Assembly: GCA_022702705.1 (NCBI GenBank)
Contig: CM040421.1
Location: 53,861,740 to 53,925,739 of the forward strand
Direction of reading: 5' to 3'
Length of the DNA: 64,000 bases
Source: Papilionanthe hookeriana x Papilionanthe teres
Taxonomy: Eukaryota; Streptophyta; Magnoliopsida; Asparagales; Orchidaceae
The translations under genes were made by a program, and so were the position numbers. The notes under the pieces were generated by a model. It searched no databases and was not told the DNA's origin. It saw nothing but the letters and a program-made list of their open reading frames with translations. This document shows, one piece after another, positions 1 to 11,160 of the stretch; the first letter of the stretch is position 1; every line of letters starts with the position of its first letter.

Positions 1-865
1 TATCTTTGCATAGAAAAATCATAAAAATAAAAATATCCTCCTGCTCAGTGAATAGAGGAGAATAATGTGGAATTAAAATAATAATATTTTGTTATGTATT
101 TGATTTTTAATTTTTTATTTAGTGTCCTAAGTATTTCAATTCTCCATTATCATACACAATTCACCATGGCTTGGGACTATAGGGCTTTTGTTCCCTCTTC
201 CCTTGGGAACATTTCCTGAATTTTTCAAGGTTAGGGGGACCTCTAGGCAGAAATCCATATTTTCCAAGTTTAGGTACTTGTTTTAATAAATTCATTCCAA
301 AAATTAGCATGTTGATTGTAAAAATCTAGAAAAATTAGGGGAAGTATCTTAGGACCAGAGAACCCTAGGAAAATTGAGGTTTGATTTAATTCATTAAAAA
401 TAACCCTAATTTAACCAAATACTTAAAACTGAACTTAATTAATTTGGAGCAACCATACATCAAAATAACATGAAATCAATTCTCCACTGTGCTTTAGGAT
501 TAGGAGAACCCCACATAAAAATTTCAAATCCACTGGAGTTAAATTAACCCACTAAATGAATTACTTAAATGACATAACCATATTTAAAATTAAAAAATTC
601 ATAAAACTCAAAATATAACTCAATAATTCACCAAATCAATTTTGGGAGTTCTCTGAGATCAGAGGAGTCTAAGAAAATTAAATTGGAATTTTCATAAAAT
701 TTTAATTTTTAACCTATTTTTGAATATTTTAATAATTAAAAAAATTATAAAATTATAAAAATATTAAAATTCACCTAAATATCATATTTAGTCTCCTAAT
801 CACTTGGGAACCCACAAAATATTTTTCCTAAGTCTCTAAGCAAAGATATTAAATTTTAAAGCCTT
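1..865. other. A/T-rich intergenic sequence, no gene seen
   Basis: No open frame with a recognisable product on either strand. Short phrases of the type 'gggaacccacaaaa' or 'gagaaccc', followed by A/T runs, recur loosely around 350, 505, 650 and 810, as in old degenerate repeat DNA. The spacing is too irregular to call a tandem array. Confidence 0.5.
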
Positions 866-881
866 AGGGTAATTTTTAATA
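866..881. repeat. Left target-site duplication of LINE insertion
   Basis: The 16-bp string AGGGTAATTTTTAATA here is repeated exactly at 1278-1293, directly after the TTG-repeat tail of the LINE. A duplication of this length is expected from target-primed reverse transcription. Confidence 0.85.
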
Positions 882-1248
882 GAGAAGCATAATGTTAAGT
901 TAAGTGTTGCCGAGATGAGAATGATTAGGTGGATGAGTGGCTTTACACTTAGAGACAAAATACGAAATGAATATATCCGTAATAGGGTTGGTGTTGCACC
1001 AGTGACGGATAAAATTAGAGAGAGTCGCCTTAGATGGTTTGGTCACATTAAACGTCGACCACCTGATGATCTGATTAGGAGAGGAGATGTTTTAAATACA
1101 ACTTATTTTAAGAAAGACAGAGGTAGACCTAGGAAAACTTGGGCTTATTGCATAAAAAAATGATCTTAATTTATTAGAATTAAACGAAAATTTGACACTA
1201 AATAGGACGCAATGGAGAAAAAGGATTCATGTAGCCGACCCCACTTAG
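882..1248 (+). pseudogene. LINE reverse transcriptase, C-terminal fragment
   Basis: The frame is open from the truncation point. It reads SVAEMRMIRWM at 903-935, then RLRWFGHIKRR, RGRPRKTW and, after a frameshift, RKRIHVADPT followed by a TAG stop at 1246-1248. These phrases mark the C-terminal end of plant LINE ORF2 proteins, past the polymerase core. The shift sits in the A7 run at about 1153-1159: the original frame hits TGA there, while the frame continuing with NDLNLLELNEN stays in register with the family. The fragment has no catalytic motifs and cannot be active. It lies inside the insertion bounded by the 866-881 and 1278-1293 duplication. Family membership is secure; the exact LINE clade is not determinable from this piece. 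Confidence 0.85.
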
Positions 1249-1277
1249 TGGGATTAAGGCTTTGTTGTTGTTGTTGC
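882..1277 (+). mobile_element. 5'-truncated LINE (non-LTR retrotransposon) 3' end
   Basis: This is a 396-bp insertion flanked by a perfect 16-bp target duplication. It holds the last part of a LINE reverse transcriptase reading frame, a short 3' tail (CCCACTTAGTGGGATTAAGG) and a terminal (TTG)n run at 1262-1276. This tail form is common in plant LINEs. Everything upstream of the C-terminal portion of the protein is missing, as in typical 5'-truncated copies. The exact duplication suggests a fairly recent insertion, although the frame is already shifted once. Confidence 0.88.
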
Positions 1278-1293
1278 AGGGTAATTTTTAATA
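1278..1293. repeat. Right target-site duplication of LINE insertion
   Basis: Exact copy of 866-881, directly after the (TTG)n tail of the LINE. Confidence 0.85.
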
Positions 1294-1475
1294 TTAAAAA
1301 ATGGATTTTTCAACCTTTTCACTAAAATAATTTTAATAATTCAAAAAAAAAAAAAGAAAAATGCAAAGTTTGTTTATCTGAGTTTCTTGAGATGAGAGAG
1401 ATTTAAGAAAAATATAAAATCTAATTTTCCCCCTCAATTTTATTTTATAATTAATTAATACTCCAAAAATTAAAA
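1294..1475. other. A/T-rich spacer, no gene seen
   Basis: Continuation of the flanking sequence that the LINE interrupted. It ends where similarity to the LTR of element A begins. Confidence 0.5.
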
Positions 1476-2359
1476 ATACGAAAATTTAGAATAAGTAACT
1501 AAAGCAAACTAAAGTAAACTAATGCTTTAAATAAAGTTGATTTAAATATTTCAGAAAAAGTATCCTTCACCTTGTTTTTAGAAAATTAAGTGAAAGATGA
1601 ATTCAAATAGATATTTTATTGTATTGTGAGAAATAGGAGCATTCCTATTCTTTACCCTTTGGTCCATGTGCAAAGAACATCGACTAGTCCTATGTTTGAT
1701 TATCGAATCGCGGCTAAGGTCGGGAGGATACTTGCTGCCACTTTAGAGCTCCCACGTTCCCCTCACTCGAGAGCTAACATCTACACTTCGGCTCTCGAAA
1801 CAATAGGACTAAATTGAATATTTTAGTCCGTCACACTAAAATGTCCAATTCTATGTCCGATAAATAATATTTCCCTATTTATTTGTACCCTCCTTCCAAG
1901 GCTTTTGACTTCCCTAAATATTGGATGTATCTTTGCTATAGTTGATAATTCAACATATTTTAACAAATCAATGGGCCAGATTGAAAAGTAAATTAAGTTT
2001 TCAGTAAAAATTATCACAACTTATTTTAATATATTAGGCACTTCTATTTAATTTCATCAATTCACATAATTTCATAAACAAGGAGAAAGACTAAGAAAAC
2101 TACTCAGAATGCATGGGAATTAAAAAAAGCATGGATTTCATTTAAAGTTAACGACAATAAACAAAGATACTTATCTTAATTTCCTCCCAAGCGTACTCCT
2201 GAAGTTCCTTTGACTTTTCCTTCTAGTACAGCACACTTCTAAACTCACTAATTACACTCTAAAACTCTTAAAATAGACACCAAGTAGACACTAATACTCT
2301 CTAAATAAACACACACACCAATAGACACACACAGAGACACACTAGACACACAAGTTAGT

Positions 2360-2375
2360 CCTCTATTTATAGAGG
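2360..2375 (-). promoter_or_regulatory. LTR TATA-box palindrome (3' LTR copy)
   Basis: CCTCTATTTATAGAGG reads on the minus strand as CCTCTATAAATAGAGG, a TATAAATA box inside a perfect 16-bp palindrome. The same site occurs in the 5' LTR of A (14524-14539) and, one base diverged, in the LTR of B (21053-21068). Confidence 0.6.
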
Positions 2376-2446
2376 TAGACAAAGGTCCAAGGGGTACTTA
2401 AGCACCTCTTCAAAAAAGCGTCCAGGTTCAATGTATCTGATATTTT

Positions 2447-2655
2447 GAACAATCTCGCCGTCGGCGAGAAACGACCTCGCCGTTGGCGAGAAACGACCTT
2501 GTCGTCGGTGGGCCTTCTAGAAGGTCTCCAAACCGCGCGATCTCGTTGTCGACGGGCTCAGGCTCGCTGTCAACGAGGTAGTTATAAATCCTTCAGAAAT
2601 TTTCTTAATAATCTCGCCGTCGGCGAGCTCGATCTCGCCGTCAGCGACATAGTTC
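2447..2655. repeat. GC palindrome cluster in 3' LTR of A
   Basis: Several copies of a CTCGCCGTCGGCGAG-like near-palindrome, intact or with one or two substitutions, separated by short A/T linkers. It stands out from the A/T-rich surroundings. The cluster recurs in the other LTRs and in internal spacers of element A. Confidence 0.85.
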
Positions 2656-2826
2656 ATTTTGCATGAATTTCTTTCTTTTTGATCCAAATTAGCTCCATTT
2701 CATGCTTTTTGCTTTCATCACTTATAAATCTTGATTCCTGCAATAAAAATAAAGAAAATACCTTTCTTTAAAGTGCAATTTCATAAAAAATAGGTATGAA
2801 TTTCTTAACATATTTTTACGTGATCA

Positions 2827-2840
2827 AAATCCCCAAACTT
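2827..2840 (-). other. Polypurine tract of element A
   Basis: The minus strand reads AAGTTTGGGGATTT directly before the LTR tip TGATCACG. This is the position and composition of the plus-strand primer of an LTR element. A similar run (AAGTTTGGGGG, minus strand) lies at 3720-3730. Confidence 0.75.
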
Positions 2841-4307
2841 AATTATTGCTTGTCCTCAAGTAATTTTAGTACTAAATAAAAATAATGATTTCTGTAATAG
2901 AACTTTTCAATTCAGATATACTATGAATTAAATTTAAATAATACTATAGTAAAGTTAAATAGAAATATTTTCAAGTAATTAAATTAACTTTATAGATATA
3001 AGATTATTTAGTTATCATATCTAAGATTTCTAGCTCGCTATTTATTTCAGGAAAGACTATATTTAAAAAGTGTAATTTACTTAAGATATTTAGATGATAG
3101 GAAGTTCAAGAAAACACTATTTAGTATAATCCTAATCCATATATATAAGTTTAGAAATATATTGAGTTTTACCCTTTAGGTTGATTCCATTGAAGCCAAT
3201 TTTTGATAAGGCATCTCCTCAAGCTTCTCCTCACTTATATTTTTCTTTTCTTTTCTTTTTTTTTTCTTTTTTTTCTTTTTGGATTGATTTTCAATCCTTT
3301 TCTTTTTCTTTTTCAAGTGAGGATTACTGTATCTGGATTGCCTGTTAATAATTTTGAACTTCAATTTTCTCTTCCTAAATTTGAAACTTAAAATATTTCT
3401 TTGCTTATATGTATTTCATAGTCTTTACTTCATTGAGTTTCAATCTCTTCTTTTCACTTAAATACTTAAGAATTTCAATTTTAGAATATAGTTTCCTTAC
3501 TTTAAATAGTTTACTATATTCTTATTTCTTTTAACCAAATATCTCATTCTATTAAATAATTGAATTACTAGAAACATTTTATTTAACTTTCTATAATAAT
3601 TATATAAAGTAATTTATGTTTATTGAATTGAAGAATTACTTTAGAAAAATCATTTGATAATAGTTTTTGAAAATAGAAATTGAGAACAATTTAATAATTA
3701 AATTTGTATTTTTTACTTTCCCCCAAACTTAAATTTTTCTATTTATTTCTAAATGGTGAAAAGGAAAATATACAATGAATTATACCTTTGAGCTTCTAGG
3801 TATTTCTTTTCCTTGAAATTTTTGCAGGCTTTTTCATTATTTAAAGAACCTATACTGTTAGTATTCTTCCACATATATAATATTTAAAAGAAAGCGTTGG
3901 GATAGGAAATTTTTAACAAGTATAAAACACAACAAATGAAAACTTAATCTATTACTACGCATACAATCAACTAACCTACTTTAAACATATTAAAACAATC
4001 TAAACTTATTAAAAGTTCATAACTTATAAAAACTTAAACAACACATTAAAGAAAAACTAACATTCTATCTAAAAAAAAATTGCAAACTAACTTAACATGC
4101 ATAAAAAGTCTAACATTATAGCATAAGCAAACAAACAAACACACCAAATCCATAGTCCACAGAAAGTACAAAATAATTACATACAGAACAATAAAGTTTT
4201 CAAAATAACAATTAATCTAAACAAACTAAACAAAGTCTCTAATCTTCCGCATCAAAATCCCAGGCTATATCATCTCCCTGATCTCCAGGCTGAGAAGGCT
4301 GAGCAGG
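2841..4307 (-). other. 3' non-coding region of element A
   Basis: A/T-rich sequence between the extra ORF and the polypurine tract. It includes a pyrimidine tract (C/T) at 3240-3320, which is purine-rich on the element's sense strand, and a second polypurine-like motif at 3720-3730. No coding content is seen; open frames over the pyrimidine tract are products of low complexity. Confidence 0.6.
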
Positions 4308-5420
4308 CTAGTACTGTGTGTAGCGGGGGCACTTAGGAAAGACAACATCTAAATCACCACTCCTATATCGACGTTCAGCCTCATAATATGCAATTTCGTA
4401 CTCTGAATGTCGCTGGAGATATTCACTATCATAATCGTGTCTTCTTTCCAAGCCATCAATCATGTTGTCTATATGCTCAAATTTACTTTCCATATTCTCT
4501 CCAAATTGCTCAAAACTCTTTCTACTCAGGGTCAGCTCATTCATCAGATCTTGAAGGGTAGGAGTGGTGTACTGAGGGGGTTCATAACTAGTAGAGGGTA
4601 TATCTCTACTTGAAGAAGGTACATAATCTCTTGTCCCAGATCTCCATCCTTCGTGGGATTCATATTTCTTTATATTAGCTTCGAGTAATGGGTTTCATAG
4701 GCTCAACCCATTCCTCATCATCTCTTGTCTCTACCCCGGATAATTGGCGAGTGCATAGATAAGACCGGGATGTCCTAGTCCTCCTCCACTTTCATTTCTT
4801 GAGGTGGCTAATATATTCTTATAAATTACACTTCCCACATTAATTCTTTTTGGTTCCGAATACAAAATTCGAAGCTGCTCCATCTCTTGTTACCTCACTA
4901 TGGTGGTAGGTAGGTAACAAAGTAGAACAAATAAAATAGTGTCGAGCTTTTGATGTTGCATTTAACATAGAAAGAGGGAAGTTTACCCGTTCTGCTCGCT
5001 TTATCTTCCAGACGCCTTTCCCATAAGTGAGAAAGTCGATCACTTCTTCCAGTGGTCCTTCCATAGTTTCAAATGTATTGTACTCACTGGTGTAGGTGTC
5101 TCGTACCTCGTAATAAGCATTTATTCTTGCGGCATCGAATTCCACAAAAATCCTCTAACCTTAACCGGTGCATCTTCGACTTGTGTCGAGTTCGCATAAA
5201 ATTCCTTTACCACTTCTACAGCGGCTCTGTTGGTCAGGAAACAGAAATTTTCCCATCCTCGTTCCCTAATGATTCGCTCAACTTCTCCTCTAGGACTTTT
5301 GAAAACTCGATCTTGAATGCATGTTCTGGCTTGAATATTGTGAAAATATCTTGATTGTGCCCTTGCATCCACAAAACGAGTTTCGTCGTAGTCCAACCGT
5401 CTCTTTTATCGTGGAGCCAT
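4308..5420 (-). pseudogene. Extra 'env-like' ORF of element A, copy 2 (putative plant transposon protein domain)
   Basis: Minus-strand frames at 5420-5121, 5145-4840 and 4544-4308 form one broken ORF. The conserved core reads RGWENFC, then VVKEFYAN and VKVRG. This is the pattern of the plant transposon protein domain found in the third ORF of Athila-type elements. Downstream segments read VIDFLTYGKGVWKI and a charged C-terminal stretch. Breaks include a TAA four codons after the likely ATG at 5420 and frame changes near 5130 and 4700-4840. It is a second, diverged copy of the ORF at 6324-7480. The role of this ORF is not established; 'env-like' refers to its position only. I see no clear signal peptide or membrane segment. 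Confidence 0.65.
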
Positions 5421-5762
5421 TTTCGATATGTGAAATTTACAAAAATTTTAACTAAACTCCCAAATATTACTAAGAAGGCTTCCTACAACATCTAAAATTC
5501 ATTTAAATTAATTTCCATGAATTTCTTCCAAGTATTTTCTCCACATTTCGAAATTTCTCAAAATTTCCCAATGTAGAAGAAATCAATGGTGAAAATCAAA
5601 AATTTTTGCATAGGAGTGAAGCTCTTACCAAGGGAAGATGAAATCTGGTGTCAAAAAATGTTGAAATCGCCTCAAATCCAAGATCTCTCAAGCCCTAGGT
5701 CGGTTTTTTCAAAGTTTTGAGGAAGGGGATGATGAATAGTGTCGGTTGATTGGTCAAATATA

Positions 5763-5935
5763 GGTCTTTTCGCGATCTCACTGTCGGCGAGATTTTTCTC
5801 GCCGTCAACGAGCTAATTAATTTGACAAAGGCAAAAGTTTAGGGAAAAATCCGCCGTCGGTGAGCTCGTTCTCGCTGTCAGTGGAATTTCCCCACTGTCG
5901 GCGGGATAATTCTCACCGTCGGCGAGATCCAAAAA
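5763..5935. repeat. GC palindrome cluster between the two extra ORFs of A
   Basis: CTCGCCGTC/GGCGAG-type modules recur here (ctcactgtcggcgag, ctcgccgtcaacgag, ctcaccgtcggcgag and similar). The cluster lies upstream, in the sense direction, of the copy-2 extra ORF. It is the same family as in the LTRs. Confidence 0.8.
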
Positions 5936-6323
5936 TTTTTAAATTTTTGAAATTCGTCAATCATTTTCAACCTCGATTTGCCCTTAATCAATCTTCCGAT
6001 CACTTAATTTAATAATAGTATGAAGATTAGATACTTATACTCACAAAAAGTTCACACAACACAAACAATATAAATTTATATATGAAATCCATGAGACTTA
6101 CAAACTTCACACTAACAACTAACAACATACTTAACTTAAATGTCCAAATTCATAATACTCAGCATCGCAATCCACACCACAACACTCTAAATGCTGAGAC
6201 ATAACAATTACATATAATCTCATCAAATCTGAGATGATCAAATTAAAATTCAAATCATAATAAAATCTAAATCTAAATCAACACATATATACACAAATAT
6301 ATGACATAAGATAGAAATCTTTA

Positions 6324-7480
6324 CTACTCCTCAGTGTCTGAACTATCATCCTCTCTGATATTCCCGATGCGACGTATGTGCACAAATAAATGGTAGAAAG
6401 GCCTGAAAGGGAATTCTGCAGTAGATTCTTCATTAATCCACCCTTTCTGTCTCAGTAAATGAATAAAACTGGCCTCCAGATATCCAGTATGATCAAAGTG
6501 CTCCTTCATCCTCGAGTCAATGTGATCAAACATATCAGAGATATTGTCGATGGAATTCATCACATTTTGCAACTTTTTCTCCAATCCTTTAATCTTTTTC
6601 AGAATGAAATTTATTTTATCAGTAAGGGGCCTTGCTAAAGGATTGTTTTGTGATGCTCTGTCAGAAATAATGGTAATCTCATCATTGTTATCCAAAGTTG
6701 GAAACATATCCGTAGGATCGAGTGGTTTCCATGGAAAAAGTACCTTTTCCCAAGCCTCATACGAAACTTGGTACTGACTGCATAAAGCAAATATAGTTGA
6801 TGGGTGTCCAAGTCCATGAACTGGCCCATGCACAATCAATCCCAATGCAGACTTTACTATAATTGATCCAACATCGATAGGTAGTCCAATTTGAATACAT
6901 TAATTTAAAATAGCGCATTCCTTTGAAACCTTACTACCCTCATAGTGGGTAATAATTTTGATGAGATAAAGAAATGTCAATGCTTCGAGACAGGGTTAAG
7001 AAGTGATGCAGAAAAACTGACATAGCCGTCTTCGCGCAACTCCCAATCATTAGGTTCGTCGGTCAGGTATCTATAAATCTCGTTCATATTATATCTTGAA
7101 GGCACAAAGTTTGAATAATGACAGACAGGGGTATTCTCTATAGAAAATAATTCATTTACCCTTGAAGGAGTAAATGTTACCCATTTTCCTCTGACGTAGA
7201 CATTTCTATTGTTGATCGCATATAGATTAGAGTAAAACTCTTTAACTACAGGAATAACTACAGCGGATGTCGTATAACAAAATACCTCCCAATGTCGCTG
7301 CGCGATTATTTCTTCAATTTTTGTGGTGGAATTTTCTACTCCTCTGTTGACAAATCCCCTTTCTTTAATAAGTCGCTTCTTCATCAAGACTTTGTTGAAG
7401 ATACGCTGCGCCTCCGAACTGACAAATTTTCTTTGGTTGAAAACTTCAGTTTTTGTGGTTTCTAAGAGTTTGGTGGCCAT
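6324..7480 (-). pseudogene. Extra 'env-like' ORF of element A, copy 1 (putative plant transposon protein domain)
   Basis: Open from ATG at 7480 to 6977, then broken, and open again from 6845 to 6324. The first part (about 167 codons) contains RHWEVFCYTT, VVKEFYSN and VYVRGKWVTF, the core phrases of the plant transposon protein domain found in Athila third ORFs. The second part has ITIISDRAS and a helical, charged stretch near the C-terminus ending DSSDTEE. A stop (TAA, about 6996) and shifts between 6846 and 6977 separate the halves. It lies directly after the integrase and its GC-palindrome spacer. It is paralogous to 4308-5420: both share WE/N-FC, VVKEFY and V-VRG in the same order. Function unknown. 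Confidence 0.7.
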
Positions 7481-7624
7481 TTTGGACTGAAAGGAATGGT
7501 CTCTAGTCGTTTCTAAGGAAGAAAACAGTGTAAAAATGAATTTGGGATGGTTTTCTACAAAGAAATGGCTTTAGAACCGTCCAAAACCGCTCAAAAAACC
7601 TTAAGAAACCAAATTTTCAACTGC

Positions 7625-7735
7625 CTCGCCGTCGGCGGGAAGTTTCTCGCCGTCGGCGAGCTAGTTATAAAACCGATTTAAAATATGACACACGATCTCG
7701 CTGTCGGCGGGCTCGGGCTCGCTTTCGGCGAGATT
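7625..7735. repeat. GC palindrome cluster between integrase and extra ORF copy 1 of A
   Basis: CTCGCCGTCGGCGGG, CTCGCCGTCGGCGAG and diverged copies sit in an A/T background, directly upstream (sense) of the copy-1 extra ORF. This matches the placement of the 5763-5935 cluster relative to copy 2. Confidence 0.8.
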
Positions 7736-7949
7736 CGTAAAAATCACCCATTTTCGCTCTGGTCCAAATATTTTCTGATCTCATCATATAGGTTCGAATT
7801 TGTGATGATTCTAATTAAAATTTTGAGTAGTAAGATTTGTTTTAATAATATAGACTCTCTAATTTGTAGATAATTAAAAATAAAAGACTACTATGGGTTG
7901 CCTCCCATAAAGCGCTTGGTTTAACGTCGTCGACTCGACCTAATTTCGG

Positions 7950-9191
7950 TTAGTAATCGAGTTGACTAAGCATTAAAACCTCTTTAAATTTTGGTCTTCT
8001 TCCTTCGAAATATGGTTTTAATCTATGTCCGTTTACCTTAAATCTATGTCCTGTTTTTGGATCTTCAATTTCTATAGTTCCATATGAAAATATTTGAGTT
8101 ATGATGAAAGGTCCTAACCATCGAGATTTCAATTTCCCAGAAATAATTTCAATCTAGGATTATATAGCAAAACTTCTTGTCCTCGGTTCAAAATTTCTCC
8201 GATTAATCTTCCGATCATGCCATAATTTCATCCTTTCTTTATAAATCCTATCATTATCATATGATTCATTCCTTAATTCTTCTAATTCATTTAATTGCAA
8301 CAATCTCTTCTCACCAGCTTCTTTCATATTATAATTAAATTCTTTGATCGCCCAATATGCTTTATGTTCTAATTTAACTGGTAAGTGGCAAGTTTTTCCA
8401 TATATAAGCCTGTAAGGAGTCATTCCAATCAGAGTTTTATAAGCAGTCATGTATGCCCATAATGCAGTGTCCAGTCTTATAGACCAGTCCAATCTATTAG
8501 GGTTTACAGACTTTTCTAAAATACGCTTAATTTCTCGATTAGAAACTTCAGCTAATCCACTAGTTTGTAGATGATAAGCAGTTGATATCTTATGCATACT
8601 ATTATATTTTTCTACTAGTTTGTGAATATATTTGTTTCTAAAATGAGTTCCTCCGTCAGTGATAATCACTCTCGACATTCCAAATCTAGTAAAAATATTT
8701 TTCATTAAAAATTTTGAAACACTTTTAGCATCACACCTAGGTAAAGCTTGCGCTTCGATCCATTTGGAAACGTAATCAACAGCTACTAATATATATGAGT
8801 TTCCAAATGAAGGAATAAAAGGTCCCATGAAATCTAATCCCCAAACATCAAAAATTTTAACTTCTAATATAAAATTCAGAGGCATTTCATTTTTTCTTAA
8901 TATATTTCCTACTCTTTGGCATTTATCGCAGGTTTTTATATATCTGTATAACTCTCTAAATAGAGTAGGCCAGTAGAATCCAGATTGTAGAATTTTATAC
9001 GCAGTTTTATTTGTACCAAAATGTCCTCCAAAATCAGAATCATGACATTTTTGAATAATTGGTTCAGTTTCTTCATAAGGCATGCATCTTCTAATAATTA
9101 GATCCTTACATTGCTTATATAAGTATGGTTCATCCCAAAAGTATGTTTTAGAATCATGAATGAATTTTTTCTGTTGTTGCAAAGTTAACAT
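7950..9191 (-). pseudogene. Element A integrase
   Basis: The main frame (9191-8160) has the N-terminal zinc-binding HHCC region (CHDSDFGGHFG, then CDKCQ), the catalytic core start (WGLDFMGPF, VAVDYVSKWIEA), the second catalytic Asp (VIITDGGTHF) and the third acidic residue in SGLAEVSNREIKRILE. A second frame (8132-7950) carries the C-terminal part, with KSRWLGPF and FKVNGHRLKPY. That ending is typical of Athila-type integrases and lacks a chromodomain. One frame break near 8133-8160 separates the two. All three catalytic acidic residues are visible, so decay is light. It would insert element cDNA into the nuclear genome. Confidence 0.85.
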
Positions 9192-9328
9192 AGGTGGAAA
9201 AATGTCACTTACAATATAATTTACTATATCAGCATACCAAGGTAATTTCCACTCATTTATATTATAAAGTTTTTCATCGGGAAAATCGTCTAAAATTTCA
9301 TTATCAGTATCAGATAATTCATGATTTT

Positions 9329-10831
9329 CTAATCTTGATAAATGATCAACAATTTGATTATCAGTTCCTTTTTGTTAACGATCTCAAAATCAAATGCTTG
9401 CATTAATAATATCCATCTAATTAATCTTGGTTTAGAATCTTTCTTTTGCATTAAATACTTTATAGCAGAGTGATCGGTATGCACAATACATTTAGTTCCT
9501 ATTAGATAATGCCAAAATTTATTAAAAGCATATACGATCGCTAATAATTCTCTTTCAATAATCGTATAATTTATTTCAGCATCATTTAGAGTTTTACTTA
9601 GCATAATATATAACTTTGAAAATCTTATCATATCTTTGCCTAAGAACTGCTCCTATAAGCATAATCACTAGCATCACACATAAGCTCAAATGGTTTTGTC
9701 CCAATTAGGTGAAACTATTATAGGTGTTGTAATTAATTTATCTTTTAATAATTCGAAAGCATTCGAGCATTCGATTGTAAATTCAAATTTCTTTTCCTTT
9801 TCAAGAAGTTGGCATAGAGGTTTAGTAATTTTTGAAAAATCTTTTATATAACGTCTGTAGAATCCAGCATGTCAAGGAAAACTTCTTACCCCTTTCACCG
9901 TAGTTGGAGGTGGTAATTTAGCTATAACTTGAATTTTTGCAGGGTCTACTTCCATGCCCTTTTCCGAAATTTTATGCCCTAATACAATGCCGCTCGTAAC
10001 CATAAATTGACATTTCTCCCAATTAAGAACTAAATTAGTTTTCTCACATACTTCAAATACTTTTTCAAGATGATTTAAGCATGTGTCAAATGTTGTTCCA
10101 AATACAGAGAAATCATCCATAAATACTTCTATTCCATTATCAATTAACTTACTAAATATAGACATCATACATCTCTGGAATGTTGCAGGTGCATTACATA
10201 ATCCAAAAGGCATCCTTTGAAAAGTGAAAGTTCCATAAAGACTAGTAAATGTAGTTTTCTCTTGATCTTCAGGAGCAATTTGTATTTGATGATAACCGGT
10301 ATATCCATCTAAGAAACAAAAATACTTATGTCCGGCTAATCTATCTAACATCTGGTCTAGAAATGGTAAAGGGAAGTGATCTTTCCTGGTGGCTGTGTTT
10401 AATTTTCTATAATCAATACATATTCGCCATCCAGTAAATTGTCTTATAGGGATAAGATTATTATTTTTATTAGATTTTACGGTCACTCCTCCTTTCTTAG
10501 GCACACAGTGAATTGGGCTTACCCAAGCACTGTCAGAAATAGGATATATAATACCATTATCTAACCATTTTAAAATTTCTTTCTTGACTACTTCTTTCAT
10601 TATCGTGTTTAATCTCCTTTGGGGATCTACTTTATGCTTATGTTCATTATCTAAACTAATTTTGTGCATACATATTGAAGGACTAATTCCTTTAATATCT
10701 GCTAAAGTCCAACCAAAAATTTTCTTATATTTTCTTAAGGTATTTAAAAGTTTTTGTCCTTGAGATTCATTTAATTCAGATGAAATAATAACTGGTAGAG
10801 TTGAAGAATTACCTAAGTAAGCATATTTCAA
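9329..10831 (-). pseudogene. Element A reverse transcriptase and RNase H
   Basis: The reverse transcriptase frame (10831-9872) shows WRICIDYRKLN, FLDGYTGYHQI, MPFGLCNAPATFQRCM and the catalytic FMDDF, with Phe in place of the first residue of YxDD as is usual in this branch. It continues to the conserved GHKIS segment and then breaks near 9872. The RNase H part (9631-9329) reads LSKTLNDAEINYTIIERELLAIVYAF and HTDHSAIKYL. The connection between them (about 9632-9871) is shifted but recognisable. It would copy element RNA into DNA using the tRNA-Asp primer. Stops and shifts make it inactive. Confidence 0.88.
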
Positions 10832-11160
10832 ATGATTAGATAATATTTTTAACTCAAGTTCAGGAGGTTTAATAATCGATGAAACTATATTTTTTTCGAT
10901 GTTTTACGTATTATCCAAAAATTCAAATTTCTCTTGAATATAATCTAATTCTTCATTTATATCGGCTTTTTCAATTAATTCAGATATTTTCTTTTCTAAT
11001 TTTTCTTCATAATATTCCTTAAAATGTTCTTTTTGTAAATGATCGAGTACTTCCATTCGAAAACACTCATCATCTTTTTCTAGCGTAGGAGATATTTCAT
11101 TGATTTAGCAATATTAAAAATTACTTTTTGGTCATTTAATCTCATAGTTAATTCTCCTTT

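Larger units (their letters stand above)
1476..2826 (-). repeat. Element A 3' LTR, truncated
   Basis: Co-linear with the 5' LTR from the TGATCAC tip at 2826 down to about 1476. There the similarity stops, inside the sequence matching 13637-13641. About 230 bp that should form the LTR's 3' end, together with the flanking target duplication, are missing. The LTR includes the TATA-like palindrome at 2360-2375 and the GC palindrome cluster at 2447-2650. Confidence 0.85.

Noticed and set aside
2445..2666. 73-codon plus-strand open frame in the LTR
   Set aside because: It is produced by the GC palindrome cluster; it is antisense to the element and its frame is not conserved in the other LTR.
3176..3391. 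Open frames on both strands over a C/T-rich tract (Lys-rich or Phe-rich)
   Set aside because: Low-complexity pyrimidine tract; the frames have no family and lie in the element's 3' non-coding region.
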